A DNA stretch of 17,956 nucleotides from an uncultured Novosphingobium sp. (lineage in GTDB: Bacteria > Pseudomonadota > Alphaproteobacteria > Sphingomonadales > Sphingomonadaceae). Both the position numbers and the translations under genes were made by a program. Location: positions 1-17,956 of the forward strand of contig CAMPIM010000077.1 of NCBI GenBank assembly GCA_946886365.1, read 5' to 3'. The notes below the pieces were generated by a model. That model did not search any database and had not been told where the DNA came from. It saw nothing but the letters and a program-made list of their open reading frames with translations. Of the stretch, positions 1 to 7,791 are shown in pieces. Position 1 is the first letter of the stretch. Each line of letters starts with the position of its first letter.

Positions 1-37
1 AAAATTCTGATTCAGCGCCAGGAACTGGAGAAAGAGG

Positions 38-3000
38 ATGAGGGGATTTCGTCGTTTTAGAAGAGTCGCGGTGGCACTGCTTACCACCTCGGTTCTGGCG
101 GCCCCAGCTTTGGCACAAGAGGCCAGCGTTGTTCCATTTCCGGTCCGAAAATACTCCGATGAAAATGGGGTCGACCTACTGAGCGGCGTCTACACGGCCT
201 ACAGTCCCGGCATTCGGATCGGCAGCGACGAAATGGGCCTTGGTTATTTCCGGGAGGTGCGCGGCCCTCTCTATCGAGATTCGATGATGGGAACGATCAC
301 CATCAGCGGCTCGACTTACACTGTCGATATTGCCGGCAGAGCAGAAGCGTTCACCTTGTCGGGCAGCACGTTCACACCGGTTGAACAGAACGGCTCGAGC
401 CTGGTGTTGAGCGGCTCCACTTTCACCTACACGAAGGCCGACGGCACTTCGGCAACGTTCAACAATACAACATATTATTTCGGTAGCGCCCGGGACATCA
501 GCATCGCGACACTGACCTACCCTTCAGGCCGGTCGTTGACCTACCATTATATCACGGGAAATTATACTGATGCGACGGGCGTCGTTCGCACCGGACGACG
601 TCTTCAATCCGTCACTACGAACGCTGGCTACCACATCAAACTCAGCTATCAGTCTGATGTGCCCAGCACCTCCATAACTTGGACACGAGTCGTCAAGGTT
701 AAGGCACTCAACGCAGCGATCGATAGCTGCGCCGTCACGGATTTTTCTTGTCCGCAGACCGATCGACCCGAGCTAACGATTCCACCTCCCACCAACACAG
801 GTGGGTTGGATGGCTATTCGACTCAAACCTACACGGATAGCGAGGGACGGACGACAACTTATACATCTAGCGGGCCGCTCGGCTCGAGACCGGTTACCTG
901 GATTCGTCTGCCAGGGAGCACGGCTAATGACATCTCGGTCACCTATAGCGCTGGTAGAGTAATCTCGATCACGCGTTTTGGCGTAACTACCGGTTATACC
1001 TCGTCAGATTTGAATGGCGTGCGGACCGTCACTGTCAGCCGCCCCGGCGGCTCGACCCGCGTGGTCACATTCGACATCGCGAAAAGCTTAATGCTTAGCG
1101 ATCGTGACGAACTTAATCGTACCAAGGCCTATCAGTACGACAGCAATAATCGCGCCACTCGCATCACTTTGCCCGAAGGCAACTACACTCAATTTAGCTA
1201 CGACGCTCGTGGCAATGTGACTGAGCGACGCGAAGTCGCCAAGGCGGGCTCGGGGTTGTCGGATATCGTCACTATTACGAATTATCCCACCAGCTGCAGC
1301 AACGGAGTGATCTGTAACAAGCCGACCAGCACAGTCGATCCGCGTGGGAACACGACGGACTATACATATGATCCAATTCATGGCGGGCTGACATCAGTTA
1401 CCGCCCCGGCGCCTGCGATCGGTGCCACGCGACCGGAAACGCGCATAAGTTATTCTCGTTTGGATTCCAGCGGAGCGTTAAGTGCCACCGGAATTTTCCG
1501 GGCGACCGAAGTTTCGATGTGCCAGACTGGAAGCGCGCCAAGCTGCGTTGGCACTTCAGATGAGGTCAAGACAGTCATCGCCTATGCCCAAGGCCTCCAG
1601 CCATCCAGCGTCAGCAAAGGTGCGGGTGACCACAGCCTGACCGCTACAAATACGATGACCTATGACGCGGTCGGCAATTTGCTAACGATCGATGGTCCGC
1701 TTGCCGGAACGGCTGACGCCACTCGCTATCGCTATAATCTCAATCGCGAGCAGATCGGAATGGTCGGCCCCGATCCAGATGGAGTTGGCCCGCTCAAAAA
1801 CCGCGCGCAACGCGTAACGATTGACGCAAAAGGCCTAACCACGAAGGTCGAAGTCGGTAACGTCAACAGCCAGTCGGATGCGGATTGGACTACATACGTT
1901 TCACTCGAAGAGGCTCAACAGGATTATGACGCCAATCGGCGGCCGACGGTGCAGCGCCTCGTGGAGGGCGGCGCGACCCATGCTTTGATCCAAAACAGTT
2001 ATGACAACCTTGGGCGGTTGGACTGTATCGCCACCCGCATGAATCCAGCTGCTTATACTTCACTGCCGGCCAGTGCTTGCGTGCTCGGCGCCCAAGGAAA
2101 TTTCGGCGCCGATCGGATCAGCAAGACTGTCTATGACGCGGCCAGCCAGGTTACGCAGCGGCAGGTGGCAGTTGGCACGACCGGGCAGGCGAACGACGCC
2201 ACGCTGACGTATACCGGTAACGGTGCGCTGCAGACCCTCAAGGACGCCGAGAATAACCTCACCACCTATGAATATGACGGTTTCGATCGGCTGTCGAAAA
2301 CCCGATATCCGCTGCCGGCGCAGGGTAGCAACGCGAGCAGCACGACCGACTATGAGCAGCTAAGCTACGACGCTAGCTCCAATGTCACCAACCGCCGTCT
2401 GCGTGATGGGCAGAGCATTGCCTTCGCCTACGACAACCTCAATCGTCCGACGCTGAAAGATCTGCCGGGCGCCGAACCAGACGTGGCTTATGCCTACGAC
2501 AGTATGTCGCGGCTAACGGGCGCGTCGCAGACGGGGAGTGCGCTTTCGTTCACCTACGATGCGCTGTCCCGCAATCTCACCCAGGCCGGGCCGCAAGGCA
2601 CGGTGTCGTCGCAATGGGATCTGGCCGGCCGCCGCACGCGCCTGACTTATCCGGGCGGCGGGCTCTATGTCGATTACGGCTATCTCGTCACAGGCGAGAT
2701 GAGTGCTATCCGCGAAAATGGCGCCACCTCCGGCATCGGTGTGCTGGCGACGATCGCCTATGACAATCTCGGCCGCCGTAACAGCCTGACCTTCGGCAAC
2801 GGTGCGTCGCAAAACTACAGCTTCGACGCCGTCTCGCGGCTAACCTCGCTGACCGCCAACCTGGCTGGCACCGCCAACGACCTCACGACCGGTTCGATCG
2901 CCTATAATCCGGCCAATCAGATCGTCGGTCAGGACCGGTCGAACGATGCCTATGCCTGGACCGGATCGGTCGCGGTCAACCGTAATTACACGTCGAACGG

Positions 3001-4234
3001 CCTCAACCAGCTGACCGCCAGCGGTGCCATCACGCCGACCTACGATGCCCGCGGCAACCTGACCTCGGCGGGCGCCACCACCTATGCCTACAACAGCGAG
3101 AATATGCTGCTCTCAGCCAGCGGCGGGACGTCGGCCACTCTGAGCTACGATCCCGGCCTCAGGCTCCAACAGATCGGCGGCGGCGGCGTCACCACCCGCT
3201 TCCAGTATGACGGGCTCGACCTCATCGCCGAATATGACGGCTCCAACCAGCTCCTGCGCCGCTATGTGTTCGGGCCCAACGTCGACGAGCCGCTAGTCCA
3301 GTATGAAGGGACCGGCACCCTCGATCGCCGCTTCCTCAGCGCCGACCAGCGCGGCTCGATCATCGCCGTCAGCGACAGCTCGGGCACGGTCCTCGCCACC
3401 AATAGCTATGACGAATATGGCATCCCCGGACCGACCAACTACGGCCGTTTCCAGTACACCGGCCAAGCCTGGCTGCCTGAGCTCGGCATGTACCATTACA
3501 AGGCGCGCATATATTCGCCAACTTTGGGACGGTTCCTGCAAACCGATCCGATTGGATATGGCGATGGCATGAACATCTATGCTTATGTTCACAATGATCC
3601 GGTTAATTCTACCGATCCGTTGGGTCTGAAGCTGTGTGCTGTTTATTTAGTTGATGAAAACGACAATCCTTTGCCGGGGGACACCAGTTCCAGTTCCTGC
3701 AGCCAGAACGATCCATTTGCCGGCGTGATGCCTTTAAGCTGGCGCCAGTATTTTAACTTCGACTCTGGGCGTGCATTCGGCTTTGGTCGGGGAGGTGGCG
3801 GTGCGGTGGGGTCCGTAAAGAATCCTAAAAAGCAGTGCCCGGCTCCTACTAACGTGGCTCTCTCCGGTACAATAGTTTCACTCCCCGCTGGTCCGGCCAC
3901 TTTTTCAGGAACACTTACCGATGTAGCGACAGGAAGAGAGTATAACGTTTACGGGCATGGCTTCGGCTTCGGTGTGTTGGCGGGAACCTATGATGTCACA
4001 GGAACCGTACGAGGATTTGGAGCACTAAATAATGGCTTGGATGTATCTTGGGTGACTTTGGGATATTCATTTGTGAGTTGGTCAATTGCTAATATTGGTG
4101 ACAACAATGGCAACGCCATTGGCCAAGGAACAGTTCAGACTTCTGTAGCTCTTTCCTCGTTGAGTCCGGTAGACGGAGGGGGTGTATCATTCGATAGTTT
4201 GGAATTCGAACTTTCGGAGGAAGGAAATTGTTAA
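38..4234 (+). CDS. Sec-signalled RHS/YD-repeat protein with variable C-terminal tip (RHS1)
   Basis: Complete 1398-residue RHS protein, probably a polymorphic toxin. The start is ATG at 38, with GGAG at 27-30 seven bases upstream. Residues 1-26 form a signal peptide (basic RRFRR, hydrophobic stretch, ALA before Gln27). Residues 27 to about 1090 carry degenerate YD repeats of the type YDxxGR/YDxxGN. The RHS core follows (GRFQYTGQAW, KARIYSPTLGRF, QTDPIGY) and ends in NDPVNSTDPLGL at residue 1197. In the family, repeats plus core form a cocoon-like shell, and cleavage near the DPxG motif frees the tip. Residues 1198-1398 are the tip. There is no PAAR domain, so a type VI route is not suggested; the signal peptide implies Sec export to the periplasm. 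A membrane-protein gene overlaps the stop, and the virB operon follows. The tip family is not recognised, so toxicity is inferred from architecture. Confidence 0.9.
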   Translation: MRGFRRFRRVAVALLTTSVLAAPALAQEASVVPFPVRKYSDENGVDLLSGVYTAYSPGIRIGSDEMGLGYFREVRGPLYRDSMMGTITISGSTYTVDIAGRAEAFTLSGSTFTPVEQNGSSLVLSGSTFTYTKADGTSATFNNTTYYFGSARDISIATLTYPSGRSLTYHYITGNYTDATGVVRTGRRLQSVTTNAGYHIKLSYQSDVPSTSITWTRVVKVKALNAAIDSCAVTDFSCPQTDRPELTIPPPTNTGGLDGYSTQTYTDSEGRTTTYTSSGPLGSRPVTWIRLPGSTANDISVTYSAGRVISITRFGVTTGYTSSDLNGVRTVTVSRPGGSTRVVTFDIAKSLMLSDRDELNRTKAYQYDSNNRATRITLPEGNYTQFSYDARGNVTERREVAKAGSGLSDIVTITNYPTSCSNGVICNKPTSTVDPRGNTTDYTYDPIHGGLTSVTAPAPAIGATRPETRISYSRLDSSGALSATGIFRATEVSMCQTGSAPSCVGTSDEVKTVIAYAQGLQPSSVSKGAGDHSLTATNTMTYDAVGNLLTIDGPLAGTADATRYRYNLNREQIGMVGPDPDGVGPLKNRAQRVTIDAKGLTTKVEVGNVNSQSDADWTTYVSLEEAQQDYDANRRPTVQRLVEGGATHALIQNSYDNLGRLDCIATRMNPAAYTSLPASACVLGAQGNFGADRISKTVYDAASQVTQRQVAVGTTGQANDATLTYTGNGALQTLKDAENNLTTYEYDGFDRLSKTRYPLPAQGSNASSTTDYEQLSYDASSNVTNRRLRDGQSIAFAYDNLNRPTLKDLPGAEPDVAYAYDSMSRLTGASQTGSALSFTYDALSRNLTQAGPQGTVSSQWDLAGRRTRLTYPGGGLYVDYGYLVTGEMSAIRENGATSGIGVLATIAYDNLGRRNSLTFGNGASQNYSFDAVSRLTSLTANLAGTANDLTTGSIAYNPANQIVGQDRSNDAYAWTGSVAVNRNYTSNGLNQLTASGAITPTYDARGNLTSAGATTYAYNSENMLLSASGGTSATLSYDPGLRLQQIGGGGVTTRFQYDGLDLIAEYDGSNQLLRRYVFGPNVDEPLVQYEGTGTLDRRFLSADQRGSIIAVSDSSGTVLATNSYDEYGIPGPTNYGRFQYTGQAWLPELGMYHYKARIYSPTLGRFLQTDPIGYGDGMNIYAYVHNDPVNSTDPLGLKLCAVYLVDENDNPLPGDTSSSSCSQNDPFAGVMPLSWRQYFNFDSGRAFGFGRGGGGAVGSVKNPKKQCPAPTNVALSGTIVSLPAGPATFSGTLTDVATGREYNVYGHGFGFGVLAGTYDVTGTVRGFGALNNGLDVSWVTLGYSFVSWSIANIGDNNGNAIGQGTVQTSVALSSLSPVDGGGVSFDSLEFELSEEGNC
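3629..4231 (+). other. RHS1 C-terminal tip (putative toxin domain, unknown family)
   Basis: These 201 residues follow the DPLGL end of the RHS core. They are rich in glycine, serine and short alternating hydrophobic stretches, such as YGHGFGFGVLAG and TLGYSFVSWSIANIG, which suggest a beta-rich fold. Four cysteines (in KLCAV, SSCSQ, KKQCP and the final GNC) fit disulfides in an oxidising compartment. I see no nuclease, deaminase, ADP-ribosyltransferase or protease motif. The tip is markedly AT-richer than the body: 23 of 60 bases are G or C in 4021-4080, against 39 of 60 in 3241-3300. This fits separate acquisition. The adjacent candidate immunity protein is an integral membrane protein, so a tip acting on membrane or periplasm is the best guess. 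Confidence 0.6.
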
Positions 4235-4503
4235 TGGAAGACAGAAAATATCTCGGATGTCTATTTGCTTCGTTTGGCATTGCAATCGCATTGGACTTTG
4301 CTCTTAAGAGCATGAAATTCGACAGAGATGTATCACAGATTGTGTCTTGGGTATTTTTAGGAATTTGCATGGCAATTCTTATTTATGTCCGCGCAAAATA
4401 CCTGAATCGTAATCCAGTTTGGGCAGCGAGCGCAATAATACCGGCACTAGGATTCTTGGTTGGACTCTATTTATATTTTCAAGACTCGCGGGAAGCCGAG
4501 TAA
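4234..4503 (+). CDS. Small three-helix membrane protein, candidate immunity protein for RHS1
   Basis: Small 89-residue gene starting at ATG 4234, whose A is also the last base of the RHS1 stop (TAATG). A strong ribosome site, GGAGGAAGGA, lies at 4216-4225 inside the end of RHS1, so translation is probably coupled. The protein begins MEDRKYLGCLF and has three hydrophobic stretches: about residues 6-21, 34-51 (VSWVFLGICMAILIYV) and 61-80 (AASAIIPALGFLVGLYLYF). It ends in the charged tail QDSREAE. Base composition is low (24 of 60 G or C in 4261-4320), like the RHS1 tip and unlike the T4SS genes, so tip and small gene probably arrived together. Toxin tips are usually followed by their immunity gene, and membrane immunity proteins generally pair with pore-forming or periplasm-acting toxins. 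The immunity role is inferred; no family is recognised. Confidence 0.7.
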   Translation: MEDRKYLGCLFASFGIAIALDFALKSMKFDRDVSQIVSWVFLGICMAILIYVRAKYLNRNPVWAASAIIPALGFLVGLYLYFQDSREAE

Positions 4504-4836
4504 GCACATCACTACGATTATCTATATCCGCGGAGACTTTCGGTCAACAACGATCCCAAACGTCCTCGAACCATTGTGTCACAGCCCATGCTAGGGGCTC
4601 CGTATCTATGCACAAGACCTAGTTATTAGTCTCTGTCAGGAAATTTCGGTATAACCCATGGATGCCATTCCAATGACAACGCAGCGCAACAAGCCGAAAA
4701 TTTGGAATGTGAGATCTTTGATACCGTTCAGCGGCGTTATACGGCAAGCCGGCTGCCCATATTGGAATTTTTTAATCCGCCCGTTGGAATCGCTTGCTTA
4801 ATCGGCCACTGTTGGACGGACGAGTCGGGGGGGCAA
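4504..4836. other. Intergenic region between the RHS1 pair and the T4SS operon
   Basis: This 333-base stretch has no convincing gene. It holds a short imperfect hairpin (AGCCC at 4583-4587, GGGCT at 4595-4599) without a T-run, so it is a poor terminator. Its right half holds four TTGGAAT heptamers (listed separately) and must contain the promoter of the virB operon unless transcription reads through from RHS1. Confidence 0.5.
4667..4790 (+). promoter_or_regulatory. Cluster of TTGGAAT heptamers upstream of virB2 (possible operator or promoter)
   Basis: TTGGAAT occurs at 4702-4708, 4762-4768 and 4784-4790, and inverted (ATTCCAA) at 4667-4673. The last two copies are 22 bases apart, about two helical turns. 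TTGGAA at 4762-4767 and TGGAAT at 4785-4790 are separated by 17 bases and could act as weak -35 and -10 elements about 46 bases before the virB2 ATG. Another copy lies at 4199-4205 inside RHS1, so the motif is not unique to this region. No regulator gene is present in the window. Confidence 0.35.
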
Positions 4837-5163
4837 ATGAGAACAAGTTTCCGGCGTTTTATCGCTGCCTCATCCATTTTTTATGGTGGCATCCTATCAG
4901 TTCCCGCTCATGCCCAAAGCGGTTACGCGGATCCCGCGGGCTCCGGCGTATTCGTTTCAGCGGTCAATTGGCTACAAGGCACCCTCATGGGGACAGTCGC
5001 GACGGTTGTAGCCGTTATCGCAGTCGCCTCAGTCGGCTTCATGATGCTGACCGGCCGGATCAGCTGGCGCCATGGCGCGACGGTCATTCTGGGCTGCTTC
5101 ATCCTGTTCGGCGCCGCAAGCATCGTCGCTGGCATTCAATCCGCCGCCTCTACGGGCTACTGA
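4837..5163 (+). CDS. virB2: VirB2-type T4SS major pilin (TrbC/VirB2 family)
   Basis: A 108-residue pilin precursor. ATG 4837 was chosen over upstream in-frame codons because it follows a G-rich ribosome site (4828-4833) and gives a clean signal peptide. Residues 1-26 (MRTSFRRF, hydrophobic stretch, AHA before Gln27) fit signal peptidase I. The mature protein has two membrane helices, about residues 50-70 (VATVVAVIAVASVGFMML) and 79-98 (GATVILGCFILFGAASIVAG), joined by a short basic loop (TGRISWRHG). This is the hairpin of VirB2 pilins, which sit in the inner membrane before assembly into a pilus or channel. It is the first gene of the T4SS operon; virB3 begins four bases after its stop. The last gene of the operon encodes a second protein of the same fold. 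Confidence 0.88.
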   Translation: MRTSFRRFIAASSIFYGGILSVPAHAQSGYADPAGSGVFVSAVNWLQGTLMGTVATVVAVIAVASVGFMMLTGRISWRHGATVILGCFILFGAASIVAGIQSAASTGY

Positions 5164-5167
5164 CCGG

Positions 5168-5452
5168 GTGTCTCAGCTTCGCCGCGACACAATCTTCGTG
5201 GCGCTGACGCGCCCACAGATGTTCGCCGGCGTCACCTACAGCTATTTTGTGATCAATGCGATTGTCGCTACCGAGCTGTTCCTGATCTTTCGATCGATTT
5301 GGGTACTAGGTGCCGCGCTTCTGATACATTTGGCAGGCGTACTTATTTGCTTACATGAACCTCGCGCGGTTGACCTATGGCTCACCCGCTCGATGCGCTG
5401 TCCACGCATCAAGAATTTCAAGCTCTGGCAATGCAATTCATACCGCGCCTGA
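5168..5452 (+). CDS. virB3: VirB3 inner-membrane T4SS protein
   Basis: A 94-residue protein of the VirB3 family, an inner-membrane T4SS part that works with the VirB4 ATPase. GTG 5168, four bases after the virB2 stop, is the best start. It gives MSQLRRDTIFVALTRPQMFAG, and the LTRPxMFAGVTY motif near the N-terminus is a VirB3 hallmark. One long or two tight hydrophobic segments follow (about residues 22-60), then the conserved cytoplasmic tail with EPRAVDLWL, RCPRIKN and CNSY. Length is normal for the family. The 3' end overlaps virB4 by 76 bases if virB4 starts at 5377, or by 22 if it starts at 5431. There is no strong ribosome site, so translation probably depends on virB2. Confidence 0.85.
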   Translation: MSQLRRDTIFVALTRPQMFAGVTYSYFVINAIVATELFLIFRSIWVLGAALLIHLAGVLICLHEPRAVDLWLTRSMRCPRIKNFKLWQCNSYRA

Positions 5453-7791
5453 CCAACGACGCCCAGATCATCGCGCGCGAGCAAAGCGTGGCCAAGCATC
5501 TGCCATATTCGCATCATGTAAACGAGCGGACGATCGCGACGCGTGATGGGCGATTGATGCAGTTCATTCGGATGCGCGGTCTGTTGTTTGAAACGGCCGA
5601 CAGCGACGAAATCAATTACCGGGCTGAGCTGCGCGACGCGATGCTGCGGTCCATCGGAACGTCGCGATTTGCGATCTATCACCATATCCTCCGTCGCCGG
5701 ATCGATGTCGATCTGGATGCTGAGTTTCCCGACAGCTTCTCAGCCGACCTCGATCGGTGCTGGAAGCAACGCCAGGCCACCAAGCAGCTCTACGTCAACG
5801 AGCTGATCCTGACGGTCATCCGACGCCCGCTGCAGGGCAAGATCGGCCTGCTGGATCGCCTGCGCTCTGGCCCTAGCCGGTCTGTCGAGACACTTGGCAA
5901 CGAGCTGCGGCAGCTGACCTCAGCGGTCGACGGGTTAATGTCGGCACTGGCGGCTTACGGACCGGAACCGCTCACCATCCGCCGCGACAGCGATGCGTTC
6001 CATTCCGAGCCACTGGAATTTTTGTCTTATCTCCTCAATGGCGACGATCGGCCGATCCAGCTGTGCCACAAGAATATTGCAAACTATCTTTCAACGCGGC
6101 GGATCAGCTTCGGGCAGGAAGCGATCGAACTCGGACCGTCTGGTCATGAGCCACGCCGTTTCGTCGCCATGCTGTCGGTCAAGGACTATCCCAGCTTCAC
6201 GACACCGGGAATGCTTGACGACATTGTTCGACTGCCGTTCGAAATGACGATCAGCCAGTCTTTTGCATTCGTTGAACGCAAAGCCGTATTGGATCGGATG
6301 AACCTCGCCATTCGCAGGATGCAGTCGGCGGAGGATGAGGCGGTCAGTCTCAGAAGCGAGCTTTCCATCGCCAAGGATGAAGTTGCCGCCGGCCGTGCGG
6401 CTTTCGGCGAACATCATACTACATTTGCGATCCGCGGCGACACGCTCGATCAAGTCGATGAGGGCGTCGCCGAGGTGAGCGCCGCGCTGGCTGATCTTGG
6501 GATTGTCTCGGTGCGCGAAGAGATTGCGCTGGAGCCGGCCTTCTGGGCGCAATTCCCGGGCAACTTTCCCTACATCGCCCGGCGCGGGCTAGTCTCAACC
6601 AGCAATTTCGCAAGCTTCGCCAGTCTCCATAACTTCGCCTCCGGCCAAGCAAGTGGCAATCACTGGGGCGAAGCAGTCACGCTGCTCGAGACGACCTCGG
6701 CCGGACCCTATCTGTTCAATTTCCACGTCGGCGATCTCGGCAACTTCACGGTCATCGGACCTTCGGGCTCCGGCAAAACTGTCATTCTCAATTTCCTGCT
6801 TGCCCAGGCGCGCAAGTTCGGACCGCGGATCATCTTCTTCGATAAGGATCGCGGCGCCGAGCTCTTCATTCGGGCCATAGGTGGCAGCTATGACCGGCTT
6901 AACCCTGACGTATCGTCCGGCCTCAACCCGCTTCAGCTTCCCGACACCCCTGCTAATCGGAAATTCCTGATGGACTGGCTGGGGATGCTTGCGGGCAGTG
7001 CCAGCGCTGAAGAAGCCGCGGATATCCGTGACGCGGTTGACGCCAATTATGCCCAGCCAGTCGAACTCAGACGATTGTGCTATCTGGTTGACCTGTTTCG
7101 CGGCGGACATCGACCGCATTCCGCCGATCTCTATGCCCGGCTGCGTCCATGGTGGGGCGAAGGCGAGCGTGCCTGGCTGTTCGATAGCGAAGTCGACAGG
7201 ACGGATATCGATGCCCGAACAGTTGGCTTCGACATGACCGCCGTGCTCGACGACCCGGTTAGTCGCACGCCAACCATGCTTTACCTGTTTCATCGCGTCG
7301 AAGAGCGGCTCGATGGAAATCCGGCCATCATCGTCATCGACGAAGGATGGAAGGCGCTCGACGATGATGTGTTCGTGCGGCGGATAAAGGATTGGAAAAA
7401 GACGATCCGCAAGCGCAATGGCATCGTTGGCTTCGCCACGCAAAACGCCGAGGACGCGCTCAGCAGCAAAATCTCGGGTGCGATTATCGAGCAGGCAGCG
7501 ACGCAGATTTTCACGCCTAATCCCAAGGCCAGGGAAGAGGACTATTGCAGCGGCTTTGGCCTCAGCAGCCATGAATATGAGATCGTCCGGACGTTGCCCG
7601 ATACATCACGCGCCTTCCTGGTACGGCAAGGCAATGAAAGTGCGGTGGTCCGACTCGATTTGAACGGCGAGAAAAACATCCTCGCCATTCTTTCCGGTCG
7701 TGAGCGGAGCGTTCGCCTGCTCGATGAACTCCGCGTTGAGGTCGGCGAAGATCCAAAGGCGTGGATGCCAGAACTGATGGATCGGTTATGA
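5377..7791 (+). CDS. virB4: VirB4 T4SS ATPase
   Basis: An 804-residue VirB4 ATPase, the cytoplasmic motor at the inner-membrane complex that drives pilus assembly and substrate transfer. The N-terminal domain has the family pattern SVAKHLPYSHHVNERTI, then FETADSDEINYRAELRDAML and YHHILRRR. The Walker A motif GPSGSGKT is at residues 461-468, and Walker B IIVIDEGWKALDD begins at residue 651. FFDKDRG and TQNAEDAL are further family signatures. The C-terminus (LSGRERSVRLLDELR) is intact and the length is typical. The start is uncertain: ATG 5377 gives a large overlap with virB3, ATG 5431 (MQFIPR) a smaller one, and neither has a clear ribosome site. The stop overlaps the virB6 start as ATGA. Confidence 0.95.
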   Translation: MAHPLDALSTHQEFQALAMQFIPRLTNDAQIIAREQSVAKHLPYSHHVNERTIATRDGRLMQFIRMRGLLFETADSDEINYRAELRDAMLRSIGTSRFAIYHHILRRRIDVDLDAEFPDSFSADLDRCWKQRQATKQLYVNELILTVIRRPLQGKIGLLDRLRSGPSRSVETLGNELRQLTSAVDGLMSALAAYGPEPLTIRRDSDAFHSEPLEFLSYLLNGDDRPIQLCHKNIANYLSTRRISFGQEAIELGPSGHEPRRFVAMLSVKDYPSFTTPGMLDDIVRLPFEMTISQSFAFVERKAVLDRMNLAIRRMQSAEDEAVSLRSELSIAKDEVAAGRAAFGEHHTTFAIRGDTLDQVDEGVAEVSAALADLGIVSVREEIALEPAFWAQFPGNFPYIARRGLVSTSNFASFASLHNFASGQASGNHWGEAVTLLETTSAGPYLFNFHVGDLGNFTVIGPSGSGKTVILNFLLAQARKFGPRIIFFDKDRGAELFIRAIGGSYDRLNPDVSSGLNPLQLPDTPANRKFLMDWLGMLAGSASAEEAADIRDAVDANYAQPVELRRLCYLVDLFRGGHRPHSADLYARLRPWWGEGERAWLFDSEVDRTDIDARTVGFDMTAVLDDPVSRTPTMLYLFHRVEERLDGNPAIIVIDEGWKALDDDVFVRRIKDWKKTIRKRNGIVGFATQNAEDALSSKISGAIIEQAATQIFTPNPKAREEDYCSGFGLSSHEYEIVRTLPDTSRAFLVRQGNESAVVRLDLNGEKNILAILSGRERSVRLLDELRVEVGEDPKAWMPELMDRL

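Noticed and set aside
38..4234. RHS proteins as type VI secretion cargo
   Set aside because: Both N-termini are Sec signal peptides; there is no PAAR domain, no VgrG or Eag chaperone gene, and no type VI component in the window.
3629..4503. Xanthomonas-type T4SS effector with a XVIPCD recognition domain
   Set aside because: No such C-terminal domain is seen in either RHS tip, and no VirD4 receptor is visible.
4583..4599. Terminator after the RHS1 unit
   Set aside because: The stem is only five base pairs with a seven-base loop, and no T-run follows.
4718..4742. Promoter TTGATA with TTATAC upstream of virB2
   Set aside because: The spacer is only 13 bases, too short for a normal sigma-70 type promoter.
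6595..7572. Long open frame of 325 codons on the minus strand
   Set aside because: It lies antisense to the ATPase domain of virB4, whose Walker motifs and length are certain. It shows no recognisable domain and reflects GC-rich codon bias.
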